From an uncultured Roseburia sp. (GTDB taxonomy: Bacteria > Bacillota > Clostridia > Lachnospirales > Lachnospiraceae), in contig CANODN010000006.1 in assembly GCA_947564765.1 (NCBI GenBank), positions 1-22,631 on the forward strand: a stretch of 22,631 bases of DNA, given 5' to 3'. The position numbers and the translations under genes were made by a program. Below are positions 7,415-15,102 of this stretch, piece after piece. Within the stretch, counting starts at the first letter, position 1. The number at the start of each line of letters is the position of its first letter. Below the pieces are notes generated by a model, which ran no database searches, was not told the DNA's origin, and saw only the letters and a program-made list of their open reading frames with translations.

Positions 7415-8398
7415 GTGACAGGTTTACTGGAAGTGAAAGAAAGATTAAGAAATATATATGTAAGATTTGATATATATCTGAATCCGTTGTTTAAATTTAT
7501 ACTGGCAATATGTGTTTTTTCGATTATAAATGGCAATATTGGTTATATGAGAAGACTGAATGCCTTGCCGGTGACGCTGGTGTTATCGCTGGTCTGCGCT
7601 ATACTTCCGTTAAATGCAATGATCGTACTGGCAGGAGCGGTAATACTTCTTCACCTGTATGCACTGGCTTTGGAAGTGGCAGCCGTAGCATGTATTCTGT
7701 TTTTGCTGATCTCACTTTTGTATTTTCGCTTTTCACCAAAAGACAGTATATATGCACTTTTGACACCGTTCTGTATGCATTTTAATCTCGGACCGGTTAT
7801 GCCCCTTACAGCAGGACTTATGGGAAAGGTATATTCGGTGGTGTCTGTAATCTGCGGTACGGTGATCTGGTTTTTTTTAAATGGCGTAAAGCAGAATGAG
7901 GCGGCGCTTGGCAGCAGCGAAGAGACGGCGGCAGTGTCCAAATTTACGGCGGCATTGAATCAGATTATGAACAACAAAGAGATGTATCTGGTGATGATTA
8001 CATTTCTTTTGGTGACCGTGATTGTTTTTCTGGTTCGACGGCTTTCAATTGATTATGCATGGACAGTAGCGATCATTGTAGGAGCGCTGGTGAATTTTAT
8101 TGTATTATTTGCAGGTTATCTGGTGCTTGGAATAAACGGGAAAACAGTCGGACTTATTATCGGATCGCTTTTGTCACTGGCAGTAGCATTTGTACTGGAA
8201 TTTCTTTTCTTTAACCTGGATTATTCCAGAACGGAACGGGTACAGTTTGAAGACGATGAATATTATTATTATGTAAAAGCCGTTCCGAAAATGTATGTGG
8301 CGGAGCAGGAAAAGCAGGTGAAAACCTTTAATGCCAAAGGAGGCAGGAGGACTGCCAGAAAACGGTCTTTGGAGTATAGAGGGGAAGATCTCGATTAA
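7415..8398 (+). CDS. Polytopic membrane protein of unknown function, upstream of cdaA
   Basis: A 327-residue protein with about eight to nine predicted membrane segments (roughly 25-42, 50-68, two in 70-102, 112-135, 137-156, 190-207, 214-238, 244-266). An acidic, tyrosine-rich stretch (DDEYYYYVKAV, 280-290) and a basic tail (GGRRTARKR) follow. It starts with GTG at 7415 behind a GGGAGG site at 7401-7406. No transporter or enzyme motif is recognisable; permease-like annotation would be guesswork. The long cytoplasmic C-terminal tail could bind a partner. The two-repeat element lies between its stop and cdaA. Confidence 0.8.
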   Translation: MTGLLEVKERLRNIYVRFDIYLNPLFKFILAICVFSIINGNIGYMRRLNALPVTLVLSLVCAILPLNAMIVLAGAVILLHLYALALEVAAVACILFLLISLLYFRFSPKDSIYALLTPFCMHFNLGPVMPLTAGLMGKVYSVVSVICGTVIWFFLNGVKQNEAALGSSEETAAVSKFTAALNQIMNNKEMYLVMITFLLVTVIVFLVRRLSIDYAWTVAIIVGALVNFIVLFAGYLVLGINGKTVGLIIGSLLSLAVAFVLEFLFFNLDYSRTERVQFEDDEYYYYVKAVPKMYVAEQEKQVKTFNAKGGRRTARKRSLEYRGEDLD

Positions 8399-8405
8399 AA
8401 GAGGC

Positions 8406-8448
8406 GGTATCCCTTTATGCCTTGAGAAACAGGCAATAGTAAGGAAAC
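8406..8448 (+). repeat. 44-base dispersed element, unit A
   Basis: Unit A begins GGTATCCCTTTATGCC, forms a hairpin (TGCCT/AGGCA, with one extra G-C pair after a bulged T, loop AGAAA), and ends AATAGTAAGGAAAC. It differs from the next unit at only about three internal positions. The two start 51 bases apart as direct repeats between the membrane-protein gene and cdaA. Confidence 0.9.
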
Positions 8449-8500
8449 ATCCTTCGGGTATCCCTTTATGCCTTGAAAAACAGGCAATGATAAGGAAAGG
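8449..8500 (+). repeat. 44-base dispersed element, unit B with CCTTCGGG linker
   Basis: The unit proper is 8457-8500. It follows a linker containing CCTTCGGG (8451-8458) that can form a short hairpin (ATCC/GGGT, one G-U pair). The core repeats GGTATCCCTTTATGCC, the TGCCT/AGGCA stem with loop AAAAA, and ATAAGGAAAGG. That last tract lies just before the cdaA start and probably is its ribosome site. CCTTT near the start of the unit is complementary to AAAGG at its end. Confidence 0.9.
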
Positions 8501-8502
8501 AA

Positions 8503-9417
8503 GTGGAACGCGTGGAAAATATGATGTCCATGTTTGGCATATTTCAGGATAAATATTTGATGTGGATGGATCTGCCGGTGATAACGATCATCGATATTGT
8601 TGAAATTATTATCATAGCGTTCTTGTTTTATACAATTCTGGTCTGGATCAAAAGTACGAGAGCATGGATGCTGTTTAAAGGATTGATGATCATACTGGTA
8701 TTTGTAATCGTTGCAGCCGTATTTCGGATGAATACGATTCTGTGGCTTGCAGAAAAGACGATCAATGTAGGTGTGATTGCTATTGTAATTATTTTTCAGC
8801 CGGAGCTGCGCAGGGCTTTGGAACAGCTGGGCAGGAAGAATTTCCTGCGGGGCATTGCTTCGCTGGACTTTGGTAAAAATGAAATAGAGACGATCAGTAC
8901 CAAGAGTATCAATGAGCTGGTGCGGGCCTGTTTTGAAATGAGCAAAGTAAAAACAGGAGCATTGATCGTGATTGAAGATACGGTGGTCCTTTCCGAATAC
9001 GAAAGGACGGGGATTGCAGTAGATGCGGTACTGACAAATCAGCTTCTGCTGAATATATTTGAAAAAAATACGCCGCTGCATGATGGGGCCGTGATTGTAC
9101 GGGGAGACAGAATTGTATCGGCTACCTGTTATCTGCCGCTTTCCGATAACATGGAACTGAGCAAAGAGCTTGGAACCAGACACCGGGCGGCGATAGGGAT
9201 TAGTGAGATCAGTGATTCCCTTACCATTATTGTCTCGGAAGAGACCGGGGGCGTCTCCGTTGCTATCGAAGGCAGGATCATCCGGGGGCTGGATCAGGAA
9301 GGGCTGCGAAAGCATCTGAAAGCAATACAGAAATATGAACCGGAGAATAAACGGAAGGGCTTGCTGAAAAGGAGGCTTAGGAATGTTAAACAGGATAATC
9401 AAGAGGATCACGAATAA
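8503..9417 (+). CDS. cdaA: Membrane diadenylate cyclase CdaA
   Basis: CdaA makes the second messenger c-di-AMP from two ATP at the membrane, controlling potassium/osmolyte balance and wall homeostasis. Three N-terminal membrane segments (within about 22-92) precede the DAC domain. Catalytic motifs are D194-G195-A196 (HDGAVI) and R226-H227-R228 (GTRHRAAIG). The product is up to 304 residues, slightly long for the family. The start is uncertain: GTG 8503 sits only 2 bases after AAGGAAAGG, whereas GTG 8512 or ATG 8521/8524 have better spacing. It overlaps cdaR by 35 bases and is followed by glmM, the conserved Firmicute order. Confidence 0.95.
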   Translation: MERVENMMSMFGIFQDKYLMWMDLPVITIIDIVEIIIIAFLFYTILVWIKSTRAWMLFKGLMIILVFVIVAAVFRMNTILWLAEKTINVGVIAIVIIFQPELRRALEQLGRKNFLRGIASLDFGKNEIETISTKSINELVRACFEMSKVKTGALIVIEDTVVLSEYERTGIAVDAVLTNQLLLNIFEKNTPLHDGAVIVRGDRIVSATCYLPLSDNMELSKELGTRHRAAIGISEISDSLTIIVSEETGGVSVAIEGRIIRGLDQEGLRKHLKAIQKYEPENKRKGLLKRRLRNVKQDNQEDHE

Positions 9418-10723
9418 TTTTGGTTTGAAGATTCTTGCAGTGATATTTGCCGGAGTGCTCTGGCTTGCAGTTGTCAATATTGATGATCCGGTTACGACAA
9501 GATCTTTTACCACAACCGTCAGCGTGGAGAACAGCGATTATCTGACGGGCATCGGAAAATATTATGAAATTGTAAATGACAGTAATACCATTACCTTCAA
9601 GGTGAGCGGCAAGCGTTCTTATCTGGAGCGGATGAGCAATTCGGATTTTCGTGCGGTTGCAGATCTGGAGCTGATCGAGAATATGAGCCGGGTGCCTGTT
9701 GAAATTACGCCGCAGCGCTACAACAATTATGTGACGGTTGCCAGTAAGATTTATTATCTGGAGCTTGGTGTAGAGGATCTGGTGTCAAGGCCTTATGTGA
9801 TTGCTGTTGAAACTGAGGGAGATCCTATGGAGCAGCATGCATTGGGAGAAATGAGCGTGTCGCCTACGCTGCTTCGTGTGTCCGGGCCGGCTTCTGTAAT
9901 CAGTACGGTTGACAGAGCCGTGGCAACGGTAAATGTAGAGGGGATGTCCCAGGATATTACAGACAGTGTGATACCGGTGCTTTACGATAAAGAAGGAAAG
10001 GAAGTAGATGCAAATGAACTTTCCTTTAACATACAAAATGTCATGGTGTCAGTGAAGATTCTGGATACAAAAGAAGTGCCGTTAAGTTTCCAGACGACAG
10101 GAACACTTCAGGAGGGCTATGAATATGTTGATATGGAGTATCAGCCGGAAACCGTAAAGATCAAAGGAACGTCTGCTGTTTTGAATACAATCAACAATAT
10201 TGCCGTACCGAAGGAAGTGCTGGATTTGACAGATGCTACCGGAGATATTGAAAAAGAAGTGGATATTTCTGCATATCTGCCGGAAGGGGCAACTTTGGTG
10301 GATAACGATCAGGCTAAAGTTTCCGTAACCGTCAAAATAGAAAAGCATGAGCGGCGTAAATTTAAAGTTCCCACGGCCAATATTACAGTAAGTCATCTGA
10401 TCAGCGGACACAGTGTGGAGTTTTTAAGCGATACCGTTGAAGTAGAGCTGGAGGGACTGGCTTTGGAGCTGGAGGCTTTGGATGCAGCAACGCTGACAGG
10501 AAGCATTGATGTCGGCGGGATGACAGAAGGAGAGCATACGGTTAATCTGGATCTGAATCTGGACAGCAAGTATAAACTGGCAAAAACCGCAACCGTGACC
10601 GTGGAGATCGTTCCGGCAGGCAGCAGCCAGGGAACTTCTGCCGGAGGCAGTAATTTAAGGAAAACAGACACAAAGACAGGTGGGAATATCAATACAACAA
10701 AAAAATCAGACCCATCGTCATGA
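9383..10723 (+). CDS. cdaR: CdaR, YbbR-domain regulator of CdaA
   Basis: CdaR is anchored in the membrane with extracytoplasmic YbbR domains and modulates CdaA activity. The 446-residue product has one N-terminal membrane segment (about 13-33, FGLKILAVIFAGVLWLAVV), followed by about four YbbR-like beta repeats. A low-complexity Ser/Gly/Thr-rich tail (from about residue 416) ends the protein. The start codon lies inside cdaA with AAGGAGG at 9369-9375, so translation of the two is coupled. The usual family has three or four such repeats; exact boundaries are not readable by eye. Confidence 0.9.
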   Translation: MLNRIIKRITNNFGLKILAVIFAGVLWLAVVNIDDPVTTRSFTTTVSVENSDYLTGIGKYYEIVNDSNTITFKVSGKRSYLERMSNSDFRAVADLELIENMSRVPVEITPQRYNNYVTVASKIYYLELGVEDLVSRPYVIAVETEGDPMEQHALGEMSVSPTLLRVSGPASVISTVDRAVATVNVEGMSQDITDSVIPVLYDKEGKEVDANELSFNIQNVMVSVKILDTKEVPLSFQTTGTLQEGYEYVDMEYQPETVKIKGTSAVLNTINNIAVPKEVLDLTDATGDIEKEVDISAYLPEGATLVDNDQAKVSVTVKIEKHERRKFKVPTANITVSHLISGHSVEFLSDTVEVELEGLALELEALDAATLTGSIDVGGMTEGEHTVNLDLNLDSKYKLAKTATVTVEIVPAGSSQGTSAGGSNLRKTDTKTGGNINTTKKSDPSS

Positions 10724-10737
10724 ATGGAGGAATTGAA

Positions 10738-12087
10738 ATGAGCAGAATGTTTGGTACCGATGGTGTGCGCGGCGTGGCAGGAACAGAACTGACGATTGAT
10801 CTGGCGATGAAGCTTGGCCAGGCCGGTGCCTATGTACTTACAAAGGAGAGAGCGCATCAGCCGACCATTATTGTGGGATGTGATACCAGAATTTCAGGAG
10901 GTATGCTTGCAAACGCATTGATGGCAGGCATTTGTTCCGTAGGAGCGAATGCGATTTATGCAGGCGTTGTTCCCACACCGGCGATTGCATATCTTACCAG
11001 AAAACATAAAGTAGACGCAGGGGTTGTGATTTCGGCATCCCATAATCCCATGGAATTTAACGGAATTAAGTTTTTTAACGGGGAGGGCTATAAACTTTCG
11101 GATCAGCTGGAGGATGAAATTGAGGCGCTGATTAAGAACCACATGAAGGATGTACCTCTGCCGACGGGATCTTCCATTGGAAAGATAGAATACCGTTTTG
11201 ATATCAGGGACGAATACATCCGGTTTATCAAAAAGAGTGTACCGATAGATCTCAGTGGACTGAAAATTGTAGTTGACTGTGCAGAAGGGGCTGCTTATTA
11301 TACGTCGGTAACGGCATTAAAAGATCTGGGAGCCAATCTGGTGGCGATTCATACGCATCCCGACGGAACCAATATCAATTCCAACTGCGGTTCCACACAT
11401 ATGGAGGAGCTGAAGGCCCGGGTTGTTTATGAACGGGCAGATATCGGAATTGCATTTGATGGGGATGCCGATCGTATGCTGGCGGTAGATGAATTGGGAA
11501 ATATGGTAGACGGCGATCAGATTATGGCGATTATCGGCAATCACATGAAACAGCAGGGGCGGCTGAAGAAGGATACGATTGTCGTTACGGTAATGACAAA
11601 TCTGGGCTTTACTCTGATGGGAGAACGGGAAGGACTGCATATCGAAAAGACAAAGGTCGGAGACCGTTATGTACTGGAACATATGTTGGAGCATGGGTAT
11701 AATCTTGGCGGTGAGCAGTCCGGGCACATTATTTTTCTGGATGACAACACGACAGGAGACGGCCTTTTGAGTGCATTGCAGCTTTTGCGGGTTATGGTGG
11801 ATACCGGCAGGAAATTATCCGATCTGGCAGAGATTATGGAAGTATTGCCACAGGCGCTGATCAATGCAAAAGTTCCGAATCATAAAAAGGAACACTACAT
11901 GGAATATACAGAAATTGCCGAGGCGGTAAAAGAACTGGAAGAGAAATTTAACGGCGAAGGCAGAGTGTTGATTCGCCCTTCCGGTACAGAACCCATGGTG
12001 CGTGTTATGATTGAAGGAAAAGACCAGAATATTATAGAAGAAGAGGCAAGAAATCTTGCAGATTTGATTACAAAGATTATGCTTTAA
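10738..12087 (+). CDS. glmM: Phosphoglucosamine mutase GlmM
   Basis: GlmM converts glucosamine-6-phosphate to glucosamine-1-phosphate for UDP-GlcNAc and hence peptidoglycan. The 449-residue length is typical. The catalytic serine is in SASHNP (S101), the metal site is DGDADR (D241, D243, D245) and the phosphate-binding loop is RPSGTEP near the C-terminus. The ATG at 10738 has GGAGG 7 bases upstream; an earlier ATG at 10720 overlaps the cdaR stop but has no site. In B. subtilis and Lactococcus GlmM binds CdaA and lowers c-di-AMP production, which the gene order here supports. Confidence 0.97.
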   Translation: MSRMFGTDGVRGVAGTELTIDLAMKLGQAGAYVLTKERAHQPTIIVGCDTRISGGMLANALMAGICSVGANAIYAGVVPTPAIAYLTRKHKVDAGVVISASHNPMEFNGIKFFNGEGYKLSDQLEDEIEALIKNHMKDVPLPTGSSIGKIEYRFDIRDEYIRFIKKSVPIDLSGLKIVVDCAEGAAYYTSVTALKDLGANLVAIHTHPDGTNINSNCGSTHMEELKARVVYERADIGIAFDGDADRMLAVDELGNMVDGDQIMAIIGNHMKQQGRLKKDTIVVTVMTNLGFTLMGEREGLHIEKTKVGDRYVLEHMLEHGYNLGGEQSGHIIFLDDNTTGDGLLSALQLLRVMVDTGRKLSDLAEIMEVLPQALINAKVPNHKKEHYMEYTEIAEAVKELEEKFNGEGRVLIRPSGTEPMVRVMIEGKDQNIIEEEARNLADLITKIML

Positions 12088-12103
12088 TACAGGAGGAATG
12101 GGT

Positions 12104-12367
12104 ATGGTAAGTCAAAAAGTTACGATTAAGAATCCTACCGGACTTCATTTGCGTCCGGCGGGAATACTTTGCCAGGAGGCAATGAATTTCAAATCACTGA
12201 TTACGTTCCAGTATAGAGGCAATACAGCAAATGCCAAGAGTGTTTTAAGCGTTCTTGGAGCCTGCATTAAATCCGGGGATGAGATTGAACTTGTCTGCGA
12301 AGGCGAGGATGAGGAAGAGGCGCTTCGTTTCCTGGTGCAGTTAATTGATGAAGGGCTGGACAAATAG
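12104..12367 (+). CDS. ptsH: HPr family phosphocarrier protein
   Basis: An 87-residue HPr. H15 in the GLHLRPAG motif is the site phosphorylated by Enzyme I, and R17 is present. S46 in NAKSVLSVLG is at the regulatory position phosphorylated by HPr kinase in Firmicutes. The start at 12104 is chosen over ATG 12098, which is only 1 base after AGGAGG. Because H15 is intact it is not a Crh-type protein, which lacks this histidine. No ptsI or sugar permease is next to it. It lies between glmM and surface-glycan genes, so it may be the general HPr placed here or a second regulatory copy. Confidence 0.9.
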   Translation: MVSQKVTIKNPTGLHLRPAGILCQEAMNFKSLITFQYRGNTANAKSVLSVLGACIKSGDEIELVCEGEDEEEALRFLVQLIDEGLDK

Positions 12368-12384
12368 GAGGACTTCCGAAAACG

Positions 12385-14412
12385 ATGCAGAGTTTGAACA
12401 GGAAAAACCGAATAGAAATAGGCGTGATGACAATTGTTTTTGTGATTGCCGCTGTTTTGGTGTATAAGACGACAATATTGCCGAGAATGATACTTCCCAG
12501 AATGACAACGCAGGTTAAGGCAGAGGCAGAGAACTTCTATCTGCTGCAGGATGGGGATCACATTGAGCAGTCATTTCGGTATTCTTCGGACGAGCTTTTA
12601 AGTGTAGGTACAAGAATTTCCCTGAACGAGAAAAGATTGAAAAGGTTTGTCGAGGATGATAAAAATAAAGATTTGGGTGCACTGCATCTGGAAATTGCAG
12701 ATGAAACAGGCGCCTGCATCATGTCTGCGGATTACCCGGTTTATGCTCTGGCAGATGAGCAGAATCTGCTGGCTTCTTTTGCAGGAACGCAGACCGGCTG
12801 GGAGAACCACGCTCTGACCATCCGGCTGGATGTGGAGGATATCAAGGAAGAGCTTGCGCTTTCCATTGGTTATGCCGACGGTGCCGCGGATACTGCCCTT
12901 ACCATCAACGGAGAGCCTGTGGATTATACCTTGAATATACAGACGGCAGACCGCCAGTTTACTTATTGGAAACTATGGGGAATGTTTGGAGCGGTTCTGG
13001 TTTACTGTCTTTTGCTGGGAACGTATCTGGGGCTGGCTGTGTTCCGGCTAAAGCCGGAGAAGATGTTTTTGTTTACGGGAGCAGTTCTGGCAGTTTTATA
13101 TTTACTGCTGCTTCCGCCGCTTTCGGTGCCGGATGAAGAGGCACATTATAAGCAGGCATATCAGATCACAAACCGAATACTGGGCAAAGGGGAAACCGAA
13201 GAAGGCACGATGCAGATGGATACGGAAGATTTTCATTCCATGCAGATATTTGAAACAACGCCATCTTTGACAGAATATGATAAATTAAAAAATAAAATTA
13301 CAAAGTCCGGGCGGGAAAGCGGTGTAAGTGTTATTCCCTATTCGGATACCAGAGCTCCGCTTGTAACGTATCTGCCGGGCGTGCTTGGCATACTTCTCGG
13401 GCGGGTGCTGGGATTAAACGGAATATGGGTTATTTATCTGGGCAGAATATGTTCGATTCTCTGCTATTTGTGTATGATGTACTGGTTTATCCGGACCATG
13501 TATTTTGCTAAACCGGCGGCTTTTCTTATGGCCATTCTGCCGATGACGATCCAGCAGTGCTGTTCCTATTCTTATGATTCGCTGGTGATTGAATTTGCAT
13601 TTTTATATATTGCAGTGGTATTCCGGTTGATTTATGAAAAGAAACCGCTTTCAAAAGGACAGATTCTTTTGTATACTGCATTTATGATATTGCTTTCTAT
13701 TTGCAAGGGCGGAACCTATATGCCGCTGTGTCTGCTTACACTGCTGCTTCCGGCGGAATGCTTTTTGTCGAAGCGGAAAAAGCGGATATTTACAGGCTGT
13801 ATGGCAGGCGCTGCAATTGCGGCATTTTTGTCGGGAACGCTGCGGAGTGTATTGTTTGTGGTAAGCCCTACGGCGGAGCAGGCGGCGGGAGCGTATCTGG
13901 CAGGGGAAACCTATGGGGCGGCAGGTCTTTTGGCGAACCCTATGGAATTTATCTTACTTTCTGTGCGGACACTGTTTGTAAATGGTGACAGCTTTTTGGA
14001 AAATATGTTTGGCATGCAGCTGGGATGGCTGGATATTAATGTATCCCGTATCGTTATATATGGACTGATGCTTTTGATCGGATTATCTGTTTTAAGAACA
14101 GAAAAAGAAAAAGAGGGACAAGGGCCGGAAGCCACAATCGGACAGAAACTGCTTTGTCTGTTTGTAATTCTCTGTTCCGTCGGAATGGTGTTTGTTTCCA
14201 TGTTTATCAGCTGGACGCCCAGGGAATCCGTGGAAATTTTCGGTATTCAGGGCAGGTATTTTCTGCCGTTGCTGCCTTTGGCGATTCTGTTGCTGAGCAG
14301 CAGGAAAATAACCATTCAGAAAGATATCGGCAGAAAAATCATGTTTGCCGCGGTATCTCTGCAATGTGTTGCAATTTATGGCATATTGATGTCATTGGAA
14401 AGGATATTATGA
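12385..14412 (+). CDS. DUF2142-family polytopic membrane protein
   Basis: A 675-residue membrane protein with one N-terminal segment (about 11-30), an extracytoplasmic domain of about 160 residues, then some ten further segments. The family hallmark PDEEAHYKQAYQI lies just after the third segment (P-D-E-E-A-H at 248-253). DUF2142 proteins occur in surface-polysaccharide clusters and look like GT-C glycosyltransferases that use lipid-linked sugars, but the reaction is unproven. The TAGGAGG site is 13 bases before the ATG, a rather long spacing. It overlaps the next glycosyltransferase by 4 bases (ATGA), so the two probably work together. Confidence 0.85.
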   Translation: MQSLNRKNRIEIGVMTIVFVIAAVLVYKTTILPRMILPRMTTQVKAEAENFYLLQDGDHIEQSFRYSSDELLSVGTRISLNEKRLKRFVEDDKNKDLGALHLEIADETGACIMSADYPVYALADEQNLLASFAGTQTGWENHALTIRLDVEDIKEELALSIGYADGAADTALTINGEPVDYTLNIQTADRQFTYWKLWGMFGAVLVYCLLLGTYLGLAVFRLKPEKMFLFTGAVLAVLYLLLLPPLSVPDEEAHYKQAYQITNRILGKGETEEGTMQMDTEDFHSMQIFETTPSLTEYDKLKNKITKSGRESGVSVIPYSDTRAPLVTYLPGVLGILLGRVLGLNGIWVIYLGRICSILCYLCMMYWFIRTMYFAKPAAFLMAILPMTIQQCCSYSYDSLVIEFAFLYIAVVFRLIYEKKPLSKGQILLYTAFMILLSICKGGTYMPLCLLTLLLPAECFLSKRKKRIFTGCMAGAAIAAFLSGTLRSVLFVVSPTAEQAAGAYLAGETYGAAGLLANPMEFILLSVRTLFVNGDSFLENMFGMQLGWLDINVSRIVIYGLMLLIGLSVLRTEKEKEGQGPEATIGQKLLCLFVILCSVGMVFVSMFISWTPRESVEIFGIQGRYFLPLLPLAILLLSSRKITIQKDIGRKIMFAAVSLQCVAIYGILMSLERIL

Positions 14413-15098
14413 AAAAACTGGTTATCATCCCGGCTTATAATGAGCAGGGAGGAATTGAGAAAACAGTACGGGATATACTAAAGTATGCACCGGGTTTTGA
14501 TTATGTGATTATCAATGACTGTTCTACGGATCATACCCTTGAGGTGTGCCGGGAAAACGGATTTCATGTAGTCAGTCTTCCGGTGAATCTTGGAATTGGC
14601 GGCGGTGTTCAGACCGGATATCTGTATGCCTTTCAAAATGATTACGATATTGCCGTACAATTTGATGGAGATGGACAACACAATGCCAGATATCTGAATG
14701 AAATGGCAGACAAGCTGGTAAAAGACAATCTGGATATGGTAATCGGCTCACGCTACATTAAAAAAGAAGGATTTCAGTCCTCCGGACTGCGCAGAGTCGG
14801 AATTCGTTATTTTACGGCGCTGATTCGTCTGGTGACCGGAAAGAAGATTACAGATCCGACTTCCGGCATGCGGATGGCGGGAAGAGATGTGATTGAGATC
14901 TATGCAAAGAATTATCCGAAGGATTATCCGGAACCGGAAAGCGTCGTTGCAATTTTGAAAGCAGGCAAAAAAGTAGATGAGATCCCGGTGCAGATGAATG
15001 CGAGAGAAGAAGGCGTGTCTTCTATTTCACCAAGGAAATCCGTATACTATATGATCAAAGTGTCTCTGGCAATTTTGATCGCGGCGATTCGGAGGTAA
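14409..15098 (+). CDS. GT2 glycosyltransferase, polyprenol-phosphate sugar synthase type
   Basis: A soluble 229-residue GT-A fold enzyme resembling DPM1-like synthases, which move a sugar from a nucleotide donor to polyprenol phosphate. It starts KKLVIIPAYNE, has the acidic INDCSTDHT motif and the metal-binding FDGDGQH (D86, D88), followed by VIGSRY and DPTSGMR. It ends without added membrane helices. The start overlaps the DUF2142 stop; longer upstream frames are inside that gene. A GT2 of this type next to DUF2304 and DUF2142 suggests it supplies a lipid-linked sugar for the membrane glycosyltransferase. Donor sugar is unknown. Confidence 0.85.
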   Translation: MKKLVIIPAYNEQGGIEKTVRDILKYAPGFDYVIINDCSTDHTLEVCRENGFHVVSLPVNLGIGGGVQTGYLYAFQNDYDIAVQFDGDGQHNARYLNEMADKLVKDNLDMVIGSRYIKKEGFQSSGLRRVGIRYFTALIRLVTGKKITDPTSGMRMAGRDVIEIYAKNYPKDYPEPESVVAILKAGKKVDEIPVQMNAREEGVSSISPRKSVYYMIKVSLAILIAAIRR

Positions 15099-15102
15099 AC
15101 GT

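Noticed and set aside
8406..8500. CRISPR-like array
   Set aside because: There are only two adjacent units, with no unique spacers between them beyond a short conserved linker, and units recur singly or in pairs elsewhere in gene junctions.
8331..8552. 73-residue open frame across the repeat pair
   Set aside because: It overlaps the ends of two real genes in another frame and consists largely of repeat-derived peptide; no ribosome site is seen.
8395..9513. Long minus-strand open frame of 372 codons opposite cdaA
   Set aside because: It lies antisense to a clear cdaA, has no recognisable family features and an odd composition rich in His, Gln and Tyr, as expected for a shadow frame.
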